From positions 733,160 to 797,159 of the forward strand of contig QVOM02000074.1 of assembly GCA_003586115.2 (NCBI GenBank): a stretch of DNA of 64,000 nt, given 5' to 3'. Position 1 is the first letter of the stretch; each line of letters opens with the position of its first letter. This document shows, in pieces, positions 21,611-32,619 of the stretch. The translations under genes and the position numbers were made by a program. Source of the stretch: Salvator merianae (Eukaryota > Chordata > Lepidosauria > Squamata > Teiidae). The notes under the pieces were generated by a model. It saw only the letters and a program-made list of their open reading frames with translations. It was not told where the DNA came from and made no database searches.

Positions 21611-24145
21611 GGCTGTGGTCACACCTTCACTTTAAAGCTCCTGCAATCCATTTTACAACCTCGTAGACTATATCTATTAATTGATATCCATTTCTCTTGG
21701 GGAATATTTCCACCCTCCAGAAGAACTTCCCTATATTCAGATAATCACAGCTCTGAAACGAATATAGTGCTTTATTCCATTTTTATTTTCAAAGGTATGG
21801 TCGCAGAAGAGGATTAAAGGGCCTGAACCATTCCGTAGTGGGTGGTCGCAGGTGAATTTCCCTTTTGCTCTTGGCCAGTGTGAGAGGTGTGGGTGCTATC
21901 CGGAGTTGGTCCCATTCCCCCCTTCTTCCTTCCTTCTCAGTGCCACCAGCCCTCCTCAATAGTTAACTTCTGGACTACACACAGAGCAGAGGGCTGCCTT
22001 TCAGCAGCCACACTTCATTTTCTCTTTTTTTTTACACTCTCTGCCTGTGAGGCAGGGCTCACTTCCTTGCATTGTCACTGGACAGACTTCCCTGTATCAT
22101 CTCTGGAAAGACTTTGCTGCCCCTATTCCTGGCCATCTACTTCCATACCATCCCCTCACTTCCCAACCATGCCCTTAGAGGTCATACTCTGCCCAGCCAG
22201 AGACTGAAACACCACTGATTTTTTTGTTTTTACTAAGGCAGTTTTCTGGAAATGTGGCACATGCAGAATTACACATGTAAACCGAATGGAGGATTTCTGC
22301 ACAAATCTCGACGTGCACTTATTTATGATCGTCTGGGTAATGGGCTTTTTGTGTGACTGTCCTGTGAGGTTACTGAGGTGAGCCATTGTGGGTCAATTCT
22401 TGGGCTTAGCTAACATGCCCAATAGTTCATTTTCCTAGGGGCATGAGGAAAAACAAGTAGCCATTTTTGGTATGAAGTGCATACCTGGCTGAAGTTCAGT
22501 TCACTCTGTGAAAATGGGCAATGATTGGCTTATGGCTGGCACCAACAATGGGATGATCTTGGGGACCTCCCTCCATCATTCTTTGACCTTGAGGTAACAA
22601 GTGCTAATTGGCTGCCTGTACCATACGGGTCTTCAACAGCTGCGGTACATCCTGCTTTGGCACAGAATTTCAAACTTCCTTCATTTTAGGACCTGGACGA
22701 CATTAGCCCCTTTCTGTGCACCACTGGTCCCATTTCTGTTGCCCATTTGGAAGGGACCCTTACATGCAGCGCGGTGACTGGACCTTCAATGTCATTAGCC
22801 AGTCCATGCCATTCAGTCCTTTTGTGTAGTTGCACTCAGCTGTTGGCTATGTCCAATGAAGGGAGGAAGGGGTAATTATGCAACAGTGGTGGGAGATGTG
22901 CATCTTCACCTCCAGCTATCAATTTTAAGCTCGCTGCCTTTTAGAAAAGCCCTTTTAGGAAAGCCTTTTCAAATTAAAACAATGTATTCCAGTTATGCTA
23001 CACCCTTTCGGCAGTCACCTTCCATATTCTTTTTTTTTTTTAAGTAGAAAAGCCCTTTTAAACAGTTTCGTAGTTTCTCCAGCTGCAGAGCCAAGGAAAA
23101 GATCTTCCTGTCCTGCTAAAGTGTCAGAAAGAACAACCTGTCTGTATGTTGCTACAGCCAGAATAAAACTTTCTTTTGCTTTACAGGTAGCAGGAAAGGA
23201 AGATTGCAGGTTTCCTTTGATACAGTATAGGTAGCTGGAATACACAAACAATGTATTTCAGCTACACTGTATCAAATGACCTCTGCAATCTTCCTTTCCT
23301 GCTAAACTTAAAGCAACAGAACGTTTAGCAGGAAAGGAAGATCCTTTCCTTGCCTCTGCAGCAGGAGAAAGTACAAAGCTGCTTAAAAGCACTTTTCTAC
23401 CTTTTTAAAAAAAATAAAATGGAAGGTGACTGCTGAAAGGAAGCCTCAGTAACCTCATGGGACAGTCGCACAAAAAGACCATTCCCCAGACGATAAACAG
23501 TGGCGGCCCGTGCCTTTAAGGGCGGGTGTTCACGCATGTGCCATGGTCGTTCGTGGTGCCTCCGTACTGACACAGCAGGTCTCTAGGTGACCTGCTGTGT
23601 CAGTACGGAGGCCCGGAGGCCCTGTGAAAGACCATGGCATGTGCACAAACACCCGCCCTTAAAGGCATGGGCCGCCGCTGATCATAAATAAGTGCACGTC
23701 GAGAGTTGCGCAGAAACCCTCCATTCGGTTTATATGTGTAATTCTGGATTTGCAAGTTTCCGAAAAACTGCCTTGTTAAAAAAGAAATCAATGGTGTTTC
23801 AGTTTCTGGCCAGGCAGAGTCCGACCTCTAAGGACATGGTTGGGAAGTGAGGGGATGGTGTGGCGGTAGACGGTCAGGGGTAGGTCTCCATACCCACCCC
23901 CACATGCTAAAGCTTGATTGATAAAAAATGATTCTATCAGAGTGAAGGGAGGGTTACTAGGGCGGAAAGGAGTGGAGACGTAAAAGGCATCATTTAAGGA
24001 GACTGAGGATGGGAAAAGGAAGTTGTAAGCAGCATAGCCCAAATTGAGGACGGATTTTTGGGTGTTAGGTGTGACCAGGGCTAGTACATTTTGAATTTGA
24101 CTTATCAGATAACACGGACTACTTTCTTGAAGTGTGACCGTGGCC
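21611..24145. mobile_element. Large foldback (palindromic) DNA transposon
   Basis: A 2.5-kb structure whose left and right halves are inverted copies. Arm A (about 22118-22378) pairs with 23443-23880, after removing a nested MITE. Arm B (about 23004-23225) pairs with 23226-23440, with the turn near 23250. About 625 bases (22379-23003) have no partner. The outer ends are tentative: GGCTGTGGTCACACCTTC on the left and the reverse complement of GGCCACGGTCACACTTCA on the right, flanked by ATT and AGT. These ends resemble those of the 53078 element. No transposase is present. Frames across it are shadows of the palindrome. Confidence 0.7.
23498..23680. mobile_element. Palindromic hAT-like MITE nested in the foldback element
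   Basis: 183 bp, almost completely self-complementary: CAGTGGCGGCCCGTGCCTTT at the left, and the reverse complement CAGCGGCGGCCCATGCCTTT at the right. The right flank is ATCATAAA and the left flank ATAAA, consistent with an 8-bp duplication that has lost three bases on one side. The opposite arm of the host palindrome (around 22328-22336) shows the uninterrupted site. Confidence 0.85.
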
Positions 24146-25689
24146 AGTGATTAACTTCTTTATATTAGCAGGAAGAGAGAGTGGGCTGTAATAACATCTC
24201 ATTTGTCTTCAGGTGGGCTTTTTATTGGACCTATTTAGAAGTATCACTCCTATAAATGACTCATTCCTTTTCTATTAAGGTGAAATCGTCATGCTACTTT
24301 TCTTTTCTCTTTTGCTTCTACTGCTAATATAAAAGAAATGTAAGCAGTTTCCCTTCTGAAAATGCTTTCAGTTCATCTGCTGTGAGGCCTTTTACCTTGC
24401 CAATCTCCTTTTTCTTATTGCCTTGAATCACCACATCTCTGTCCTCTTTTTTTCTTGTCTCTGTCTCTGATTACTTACTGTATTGGTAGTCAAGTGGAAA
24501 TCATCACATCCCTCCCTCCAATGAACACAAAATAAAATAATTTTGGATAAAGTTGCTTTGGAGATCAAAGTGTTTATAATTTTAGGATGTTCAGCTTTTG
24601 GCAAGCAAAAATTCTCCCTGCTACAGAACTAACAATCAGCCTCTTACTGTGTGGTGGTCACTTTACAGAGGGGTGCTCAACTGCAGCCCTCCATATGCTC
24701 CTGATCTACAACTCTCATGATTCTGTGCCAGCTGAAGGTGAGCTGTCTGCAGCTAGAGAGATCTGTGCAGATCTTAACCATCTATTTTCTGTGGGTCTTG
24801 GCATACTTAGTGTGGCAAAGACAACAAAATCAGCAAAATGAGAGGTACAGAAAGACAGAAAGACAAGGGAGTACTCGGTCATCTCTCTCTTCCTCCCCCG
24901 TTTTCTGCATGCAGATAAAAGTAAAGCTGCCATCAACTTGAAGTCAAAGCCTGATTAATGTATGGATAAATCTATGCAGTTTTCTTGGCAACAACAGTTT
25001 TGTTGGCATTAAATTTCTTATGACAAGGCAGCAATGTTCATAGCATAGAAAAATTCAAAGTTTTACAGTTCTTTGCCTTGTTTCAGATGCTGGCATCAGA
25101 TGTCATTGGCTCAGCTCACAGTAGAAAAGTTCTCAGTTCTTTGCAGATTGTCAGCTCAGCTCACTGTCTTTTCAGGGTAGCAGTTCTGCATGTAGACACA
25201 ACTGTAGTAAAATCTTCAAGCAGCTGCTACACCTTTCATTATGGAGATCCATTTGTCCAACGGTGTGTTGATTCCAGCTATGATCCAGAACACATGTTTC
25301 TTTCTTCTTCCATGGAGGAAGGGATGCTTCTTCTTTCCCTTACTAAAGGATTCCCTATTCTATACTATGGAATAAGTAATGGGGGAGGGAAGGAAGGAAG
25401 GAAAGGAAAAGACAAAGAAGGACTGCATTTGGGGCAATCCCAGCAAAACTTGGGGTTCTAAAAACCATTTGTAGCACTCCCCATCCTACAGAAAGAACAA
25501 GAATGCCACATCTGTAATGCTATAAAATATTCCTCTTCCTCCAACTGGCATCTCTTTATACTATGTCCTATAAATAATTCTTTCGTTAATATTACTTCTC
25601 TTGTAACTATTTTATTAATTTCTCTTTTGATTAACTTCCAAAATTCCTTTATCCTTTTACCAGCTTTTGCTGATATATCAACTATGCCC
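24146..25689. other. Unassigned DNA
   Basis: Frames at 24587-24941 and 25078-25461 have no domain and overlap others on the opposite strand. No repeat family recognised. A short GGAA-rich run lies near 25385-25410. Confidence 0.4.
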
Positions 25690-25975
25690 TTACCTGGACA
25701 GGAATAGCTTAGCCACTGTTGTCCATGCCTTGTTAACCTCATGTTTAGACTACTGTAATGCGCTCTGTGTAGAGAACCCATGTATCTGCTCCAGAAGCTA
25801 CACCTGGTGCAAAATGCAGTGACCAGGTTGTTGAGTGGGGTACCAGCTTGGGCACACATTATACCAGTGCTTACGCAATTGCACTGGTTGCCAATTAGCT
25901 ACCAAGCCTTTTTTTTTTTAAGTGGAATGTGGTATAAAAATGTTTTAAATAAAAAATAATTCAAACTGCTGAGTC
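25690..25975 (+). mobile_element. L2-type LINE 3' fragment
   Basis: Reads like the L2 C-terminal domain at 17750-17960: CACTGTTGTCCATGCCTTGT, then ACTACTGTAATGCGCTCTGT, CTGGTGCAAAATGCAGTGAC and TGCACTGGTTGCCAATTAGC. After an A/T-rich join it ends with a GGTATAAAAATG tail. An internal deletion removed the region between the two parts. Confidence 0.8.
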
Positions 25976-26119
25976 TCAATATAATGAAATGAGATTCTGA
26001 AACTGAGAAACATATGGTATTCTATGCTGGAAATGAAAAACAAATGGTGTTGCATTGTAATGAAGAAGAAGCTAGAAAGAATTGTAATGTGAATGCTCAG
26101 TGAGCATTAATCTCTATTT

Positions 26120-26650
26120 GCTTATGGGGAATGCCTTTAAAGTCCAACAATATTGAGGAGGAGGAAATTTATCAGTTTTATGAACAAGTACAAGCTGGGA
26201 TCAATATAACATGCAAGCATGATATATTGACAGTTGTTACAGGTGATTGGAATGCAAAATAGGGAATTGAAGCTGCATCCAATATTTGGACATATTTGGA
26301 CATACTTTATCCTGGAATATTCAAATATAGTGGAATACGTAAGTGACGTCTGGATGCAGCCGAAGTAGCAAGCCAAATGATTGAAATTAATTACTTCATT
26401 GAATTCTGTAAGACCAACAACTTGTTTATTTTGCACACCTTCTTCTAGCAACATGAATCATAATTATACACCTAGATCCTGTCCAGTGGATTGTACGATA
26501 ATCAAGTTGATTACATCCGTGGACATAATCCATAGAAAAGATTAAATAATGTCAATAAAGGCGAAACCTGGAGTTGGCTGTGGTATAGGAGAGGAGCCAT
26601 TAATATGCAAACTAAAGCTAAAATTGAGAAACGGTAAGCTTAGTCACCAA
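26120..26650 (+). pseudogene. BovB endonuclease domain remnant
   Basis: AP-like endonuclease of an RTE LINE, in degraded form. The GDWNAK motif near 26244 and NQVDYIRGH near 26500 are the clearest blocks. The sequence between them is interrupted by in-frame stops. Confidence 0.75.
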
Positions 26651-27149
26651 TATAGCAAAATGTGATCTTGAAAACATACCACTGGAATTTAGATACTGCC
26701 TGAAAAAATGTCCAGCTACATTCAACATGAATGTCAGAGTACCAGAAGAGTTATGAGAAGATATCAAGACAATAATGTTCAGTAGAAGTGAAAAGTCTTT
26801 CCACAGGGGGAAAGCTGAGAGGGGGAAATAACCAAAGTGGATGAATAAAGAAACTGAAAAATGCTCAGACAAGTTAAAGCCAGAGGAGCTAGACAGGAGT
26901 CATCTACAAGGTGAGACAAAACAATGTACTACAATGAAGTGCAAAATGTGAGAATTAGAAAACATGAGAGAAAGAACAAGATCAACTTTCCTTAACTTAA
27001 AATGGTTATCTAGCCTTGAATTAAGGACCCATGGTGAATGATACTGAGACCAAACATAGGTGGACAGAATATACTGAGTTATTATACCACAAAAATTAAG
27101 AAGTCAACAACTGTTTCAAGCTGTGCCCCATGAACAGGAATCACTGATG

Positions 27150-27310
27150 ACATACCGATTTATCCTGGCTTTTGGCTGAGAAAGCACTTTCCCTCCCTGC
27201 TTTCAGAAAATGTTGTTTAAGTGGGTTATTTTTAATTTATTTTTTATTGTTGTAACCCAACTGAGACCTTTAAGTATAGGATGTAATAACAAAGCAACGC
27301 TGAATATTAC
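27150..27310 (+). mobile_element. L2-type LINE 3' tail nested in BovB
   Basis: TCCTGGCTTTTGGCTGAGAA, then TTATTGTTGTAACCCAACTG and AGACCTTTAAGTATAGGATG, the same order as the L2 end at 18.2-18.4 kb and at 35.7-35.9 kb. Confidence 0.75.
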
Positions 27311-27789
27311 AAATACTTACTGTAACTAAACTTACTTGGCTTTGGCAGGAAATACAGAAGCTGACATCTTGACCAGCTGATTGGAAAATATTAGTGTTTA
27401 TATAAATATTGAAGAAAGCTAAGCTTACTTATTGTGGAAATTACTGCACACTTGCTCTGATCCCACATCTTAGTAAGATTTTATTCAAGATCATCCAGTG
27501 GAAGTTATAACCATACTTGGAATGGAAGCTGCTTGAAGCACAAGCATGGTTCAAAAAAAGGCAAGGACAGATACATTATTGAGCTATGAGATGGATCGTT
27601 GAAAAGATTAATGGATTCCAGAAGGGTTATTTACGTGTTTTATTGACTACTGCAAGGCCTTTGACTATGCAAGTCATTAAAAATGGAAGGTGGTCCATAC
27701 TTCTTATTACCCTATGCTGCTTTGTATGGACTGGCTTAGGTACCAAGATTCATTGATTACCTAGAGCAAAAGAGTGATTAGATTTGATT

Positions 27790-28149
27790 CTGATAACTGT
27801 GCACTTTATTGTGATCATAGAGAACTTACTGGTGCATCCCTAGACATTTCCTTTGTTGGTGATAATAGAAAGCCACTTTCTCCCACTTCACATGAATGGC
27901 CAACCCACCAGCTGCCCAGAAAGTATGACAGTTTCACTGACATGTTTGAGGAGATGGAGGCTGACACCTTACCATCACACAGCTTTTGGATCTTCACAAA
28001 GCTTATCATAAATTTGTATATGAAAGGGGAATGAATAAAAGACTGTTTTCAGTAGGAGATATGTTAAGTCTCAGCTTTGGGCCTGTGGTTTTCCAGAACT
28101 TTGTTAAGTACATCTTTAAAGACATGATTGACACCTTTCTGACTGCATA
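27790..28149 (+). pseudogene. Gypsy-2 pol, RT N-terminal remnant
   Basis: LPRKYDSFTDMFEEMEADTLP and PSHSFW correspond to the short conserved stretch before a Gypsy RT (usually a YxxFxDVF and LPPHRPxD pattern). After a stop and an internal deletion, a second piece near 28080-28149 matches the block just before the RT catalytic YxDD. The next codons lie beyond the Gypsy-1 insertion. Confidence 0.75.
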
Positions 28150-28769
28150 TGTGATGTAGACTCTGGCCATTACCAGAAATATTTTTTTCAGATCTTGTTG
28201 AAGTTCTAAAGGAATTTATTCAGGAACAGTGATAACAGTTCATGCCAAGAGTGTCCAACATCTGTGCACTTTTGAATTTATAGTATTCACAATCTATCAA
28301 TGCCCTTCTGATGGACCAATCAGACTGGAGTCTGCCTGTCACCCTGTCTGGCTGTTAGTTCTTTCTCAGGTTCTTCCCTCTGTTTCCATCCAAATTCTCA
28401 GAGCCCCTTTCCCTCCAGAACTTGAGTTCAAGTAAAGAAGAAGAAGAACTTGGTTTTTATACCCCGCTTTTCTCGGCCGAAGCTGACTCAAAGCGGCTTA
28501 CAAGGTTATTTTTCGCCCGAAGGCTTACACCTGTCTATCTTCCGCATCACACAATGTGATGCTCCCTATTTATCTACTTGCAATTACTTGCTTTCAAACA
28601 GCTAGGTTGGCTGGAGCTAGAGGCCAGTAGAGGGCACTCATCCCCTCTACACGGCAGACAGGGGCCTTGAACTCCGATCCTCCTATTGAAAGATCAGTGC
28701 CTTTAGCCTTCTGCACCACCGTGCCTCATGGTCATCATGGCAGGCCTGCTAGGCCTATTAGGCATGACA
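28150..28769 (-). repeat. Gypsy-1 LTR (3' LTR on minus strand)
   Basis: Aligns with 31898-32230 across TGTGATG(T/C)AGACTCTGGCC, GGAATTTATTCAGGAAC, CAGTTCATG, CTGTCTGG and TTAGGCATGACA. It contains a SINE insertion at about 28436-28728 that the other LTR lacks, and roughly 60 more differences, so the pair is old. Confidence 0.88.
28436..28728 (-). mobile_element. SINE nested in Gypsy-1 LTR
   Basis: On the minus strand it has a tRNA-like head (GGTGGTGCAGAAGGCTAAAG), a CORE-like centre (GCCTCTAGCTCCAGCCAACC), an L2-type end (TTGTAAGCCGCTTTGAGTC) and a (CTT)n tail. The sister LTR shows the empty site near 32187 (AAGTAAAG joined to GTCATCA). Confidence 0.82.
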
Positions 28770-29211
28770 TTCCACACCCCTAAATCAAACTTTCCCCTCC
28801 TCCAGGCATGAGACATAAGGGTCCCGGCTTGGATGGGCATAGTGCTTGGACTTCCACACTAATACAGGGGTATGGCTGTCTTCTGCGTTAAGCATCACTG
28901 TTCTGTAAGAGAGAGGTGCTTCCATAAAACGAAGTATTGCAACTTCCCTTTGTAAAACCATGAATCTGCTAACTTTTTCACCTAACAATGAGTTTTGCTG
29001 TCCACTATTATAGGTGGAGGTGGAGGCAGAGGCTTTGCCTGCTACTATGGAGATATGCTGAATACTGACTTGAGTAGACACACATAGAACACCAGGTGGA
29101 TCTTATAGTGTCAGAGAAGTTCCAGTTTATCTTCTTTAGGATGGGGAACAATCTGATGTACTTTGGCCCTAGTGTTTTGGAATGTTGGTTGGTCTTTAGG
29201 AACATAATTGA

Positions 29212-29484
29212 TTAATAGATGAGGTTTCCTACCTTCAAGTCCCACTCTCTTCCCTTGTCTGCCTTTTTCTTGTATTCCTGTTTATCTGTATCTAGTGCTT
29301 CTGTGATCATGATCCAAGTGTCTGTGATTTTGTCTGACCAGTCCTGTAAAGGTTTGGAATTGCTGGCAGCCAGGTTCAGTGTTGGTAGTGGTTGCAGGTC
29401 CTGTTCATGTGTAACTTGGAACAGCAAGTATCCATTGCTGCTGTGTACAGAGTTATTATATGCAAATTCTGCATTGGGCAGCAA
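29212..29484 (-). pseudogene. Gypsy-1 integrase C-terminal part
   Basis: [19 protein letters not shown] is the conserved integrase end (usually LPxAEFAYNNxxHSSTG), followed by the PF-x-V-x-xGQ-like block. Upstream to about 29830 the integrase core continues with stops. Confidence 0.85.
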
Positions 29485-29911
29485 CTCCGACCAATCATCC
29501 TGCTGTTAGTTCATGTAGCACTGGAGGTATTGCCCCAAGACTTGATTAACTCTTTCTGTTTGCCTCTGGATGGTGTGCAAAGGACAGTCTAGAGGTAATC
29601 CTGAGCAACTTGGTAAACACTTTCCAGAATCTGGATGTAAATTGCACCCCCCTGTCACTGATCACCTTTGTTGGTACTCCATGTAATCTATACATGTGTT
29701 TTATGAAGAGTCATGCCAGTTTTGCATGATACAAAATGTACTTGTTTTGAAAATGGATCAGTGACTAGTCAAATTACCATCTGATTTCTAGTAGGAGCTC
29801 TACAATAAAGTCTGTACTGATCTTGGCCCAAGGCCTTGTGGGAGTTGGCAAGGGCCATGAAAGTCCTTTTTTCTTCCCATTGCACATGTGCAGCAGCTTT
29901 GGATATAAGCT

Positions 29912-30100
29912 TCAATGTCTTTTCATGTTCCCAGCCACCACAACTGATGCCTTGCCAGGTGTACTATTTTTTACATATCCGAAGTGCCCCACTGGCTTAA
30001 CATCATGATATATTTTCATGACTTCCCCTCTTGCAGCATGGAGCTCCTTGACAAAGTGTAAGTTTGTTTTGTGTTCTTGGTACCACTGTTCTTTGGCCAA
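29912..30100 (-). pseudogene. Gypsy-1 integrase zinc-finger region
   Basis: Contains VGHFGYVKN from the H2C2 zinc finger. The first His (normally in HDxxxxGH) is recognisable as YHDVKPVGH. The following Cys pair is lost to decay or out of frame. This region would bind element DNA ends in an active integrase. Confidence 0.75.
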
Positions 30101-30119
30101 GGCTTCTGCTAACCCTTTT

Positions 30120-31450
30120 GAACTGGAGGCATTTTATCTGGCTGGTTTGGGGTTTTAGCCTGACTTTGTGTGGTCACCTTAATACCTAACTGTTACTTAG
30201 TGAATAGCATGTCTATAATTTCTTTGGATTGGCTGTGGCAAGGAGGAAAATATTTCTGCTAGAAATTTTCTTCTTCCAGGCAAGTACTTAAATTGAAAGT
30301 TAAATCAGTAAAAGAATCATGTCCATCTTACTTGCTTGGTACTTAACTTGTGAGGTGTTTACAGAGCTTCTACATTATGGTGGTCAGTCAGTACCTCAAA
30401 GGGGTGTTGTAGAGGGCATGGTGGATCACTGCCACCTCTTTCTCCCTCACAGGGCACTTTTGCTCAGTGTCAGTGAATTTCTTAGATAAATGTGCACAAG
30501 GTTTAAAAAGTCCATCTTTCCCCATTTCCCACAGGACAGACCCTACTGCTATGTCACACACATCTACTTGTACCTGGAATATTTTTTCAGGCTCTGGATG
30601 TGCCAGGATAGATTCTTACATAAACAAAAATTTTAGTTGCTCAAAAGCCTCTATCCACTGCAGCTTTGAGTGTGACTGTGTGCTTTCCTTCTCCCTGGGA
30701 CCTGTTTGGTTTTTAACAAATCAGTAAGAGGTAAGGGAACTTGGGGAAAGTTTGGAATAAATTGCCTATAAAAATCAGTGAAGCCCAAGAAACTTTGATG
30801 TTGCCTCCTGGTCTGTGGCACCCCCAGTTAAGCACCACTTTAACTGGGTCCATTTCAGTATCTTGGTCTGAAATTCTGTATCTCAGGAAGTTTAACTTAG
30901 ATTTGTGAAACCCACATTTTGAAAGTTTGATATACATTTGTATATGAGGACATCATCTAAATATACCAAGACCCCCTTGTATAAGTACTCCTGTTAGAAG
31001 TATTCTAAAATAGACGTCCCATAAATCTAACTTTGAAAACATGTGACCTTGTGATACAACAAGTTCAACAAGTCCTAAATCAGTGACAAAGGATAACAAT
31101 TATTAACATAGACAGCATTCAGCCCATGAAAATCTGTACAGTCTTAAGCTATTGTTTTTCTTCTTTCTGAATAGGATGGGAGTCACCATGGGTGATGTTG
31201 TAGATTCGATGAAGCTTTGAGCAATTTTTTTTTCAAGATTTTTTTTCCAAAGCTTGCAGTTCAACCTGGGTCATCTGATACAATATTTGGCTTTGCAACT
31301 TTGTCCCGGAATGATTTCAATTGCAGTCACTATTCTTATGAGGTTGAAGAATATCAGATTCTGTTTCCTTAAACACCTCATTCAAGTCTCTTATACTCAG
31401 GTGGAATTTCTCCCTCCCTTCTGTTCAGACTTCCCAGTAAAATATTAACA
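30120..31450 (-). pseudogene. Gypsy-1 RT and RNase H remnants
   Basis: Minus-strand pieces run LYxKLSKCGFHKSKLNFLRYRIS (30713-30937, after the RT active site) and VDVCDIAVGSVLWEMG with AHLSKKFTDTEQKC near 30440-30600 (RNase H-like domain, with its Asp). The stretch 30940-31450 covers the rest of the RT with stops. No uninterrupted domain remains. Confidence 0.75.
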
Positions 31451-31459
31451 GTCCCTGGA

Positions 31460-31708
31460 TCATGCACAATTAGCATTCTCCCACCCATAATGTGCAGAGG
31501 TTTCAGGATTTACTTCTTTACAGATAACGATTTGCAATCCTTGGTCATAAGCATTTTTAAATTCAGAATTTACGAAGTTTACAGGATTTACTTCATCACA
31601 GATCACAGCTTGCAACCCTTGGTCATAAACATACATTTTAGATTTTAGATTTACAGTGGTCACACTACCATTGCCCCAGTCAATGCTATGGTTAACCAAC
31701 TTAAACAC
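31460..31708 (-). pseudogene. Gypsy-1 protease-RT spacer with 26-residue duplication
   Basis: An open stretch of 82 codons from the region before the RT. It includes two tandem copies of a block of the form YDQGLQ-x-VIC-x-EVNP. At the DNA level the copies start near 31504 and 31582, a 78-bp period that keeps frame. No protease Asp-Ser-Gly motif is visible. Confidence 0.55.
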
Positions 31709-31897
31709 ATAACCAATGGATATTCAGTTGTTGCTGCAATGACCAAGCACAGCAATCTCCACTGTTTCCCCATGGACCCTAAGTCGAACTTCAGCAAGAG
31801 CTGCCACTCCAGCTTCAACCACTGCTTTGTTCACATCTTCAGCGATTGTGTACATGCACATTCAGCGATTGTGAGCCCTGCACGTTAGAGCACAACT

Positions 31898-32230
31898 TGT
31901 GATGCAGACTCTGGCCACTGCCAGAAGTAAATCACTCAGCTCTTCTTGTTGAAACTCAAAAGGAATTTATTCAGGAACCGTGATAACAGTTCATACATCT
32001 AACCCTTGCCAAGAGTGTTTAACATATACAAACTGTACATATAATATGTACAGTCCAAATCTATAGCATTTACAATATTGACAATGTAAATATGGTGTGC
32101 CAGTCATCCTGTCTGGTTGTTTGTTCCTTCCCTTCTTTTTCCTCCAAGTTCTCAGAGCCATTTTCTATCCAGAACTTGAATTCAAGTAAAGGTCATCAGG
32201 GCAGGCCTACTAGGCTCATTAGGCATGACA
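31898..32230 (-). repeat. Gypsy-1 LTR (5' LTR on minus strand)
   Basis: 333 bp, TG...CA, lacking the SINE of its partner. It should contain the promoter of Gypsy-1; I see no certain TATA box. Confidence 0.88.
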
Positions 32231-32619
32231 CCATGCATGGATGATTTAATTATCTTCTCTTCTGATATAGCCACCCATGTGACTCCTGTCCAAAAGACTC
32301 AGAAACACAAATTGGTTCCAAATGTGAATTCCAAAATTTCCAAAAGTGAATTAAATCTGAACAAATTAGATTTTGGATACTGAATTTCTGATCAGGGTAT
32401 TGAAATGGACTCAATAAGGTTGCTCCAGTCTTAAATTGAAAAGCCCCCATACTTATAGATAGGTGTAAAGTTTTCTTGGATTTGCCAGTTTTTACCGGAA
32501 GTTCATCCATGGCTTTACCAATATTGTGGCCCCAGTCACAAAACTGCTTAGGGGCAAAGAAGAACAAAAGAATATATTTCCCCAAATTCTAATAGATCAC
32601 AGAATGCCAGGCAGCTTTT
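32231..32619 (+). pseudogene. Gypsy-2 RT active-site half
   Basis: Starts immediately after the Gypsy-1 LTR with MDDLIIFSSD (the last residues of a YxDD active site). It continues through FLGFASFYRKFIHGF and ITKLLRGK-like APVTKLLRGK in shifting frames. It is interrupted again at 32620 by a LINE. Confidence 0.8.

Larger units (their letters stand above)
25976..27789 (+). mobile_element. RTE-BovB LINE, 5' and central part
   Basis: The sense strand carries the BovB endonuclease, then the start of the RT. Pieces in order are FYEQVQAG, CKHDILTVV, GDWNAK (catalytic Asp and Asn), a VDYI block, LKKCPATFN, then AWFKKRQG and VCFIDYCKAFD-like FIDYCKAFD (RT motif A, near 27640). Stops and small indels are frequent. 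An L2 tail interrupts it at about 27150-27310. The RT is cut off near 27790, where Gypsy sequence begins. Confidence 0.8.
28150..32230 (-). mobile_element. Complete Gypsy LTR retrotransposon (Gypsy-1), antisense, with both LTRs
   Basis: Two LTRs with TG...CA ends flank a 3.1-kb interior: 28150-28769 (620 bp, including a SINE) and 31898-32230 (333 bp). On the minus strand the interior holds a protease-like region, RT, RNase H and integrase remnants; gag is missing. A purine-rich tract (GGGGTGTGGAA) abuts the downstream LTR at about 28770-28780. It sits within the RT active-site region of Gypsy-2. The flanks GCATA and CCATG could be a degraded 5-bp duplication (three of five match). The tract next to the 5' LTR does not show an obvious primer-binding site. 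Confidence 0.88.

Noticed and set aside
20552..24145. One single composite transposon from 20.5 to 24.1 kb
   Set aside because: Each part has its own ends, and they are separated by about 200 unrelated bases, so two elements are more likely.
28150..32230. Endogenous retrovirus with env
   Set aside because: No envelope-like frame or space for one after the integrase; the protein order and motifs fit a Gypsy retrotransposon without env.
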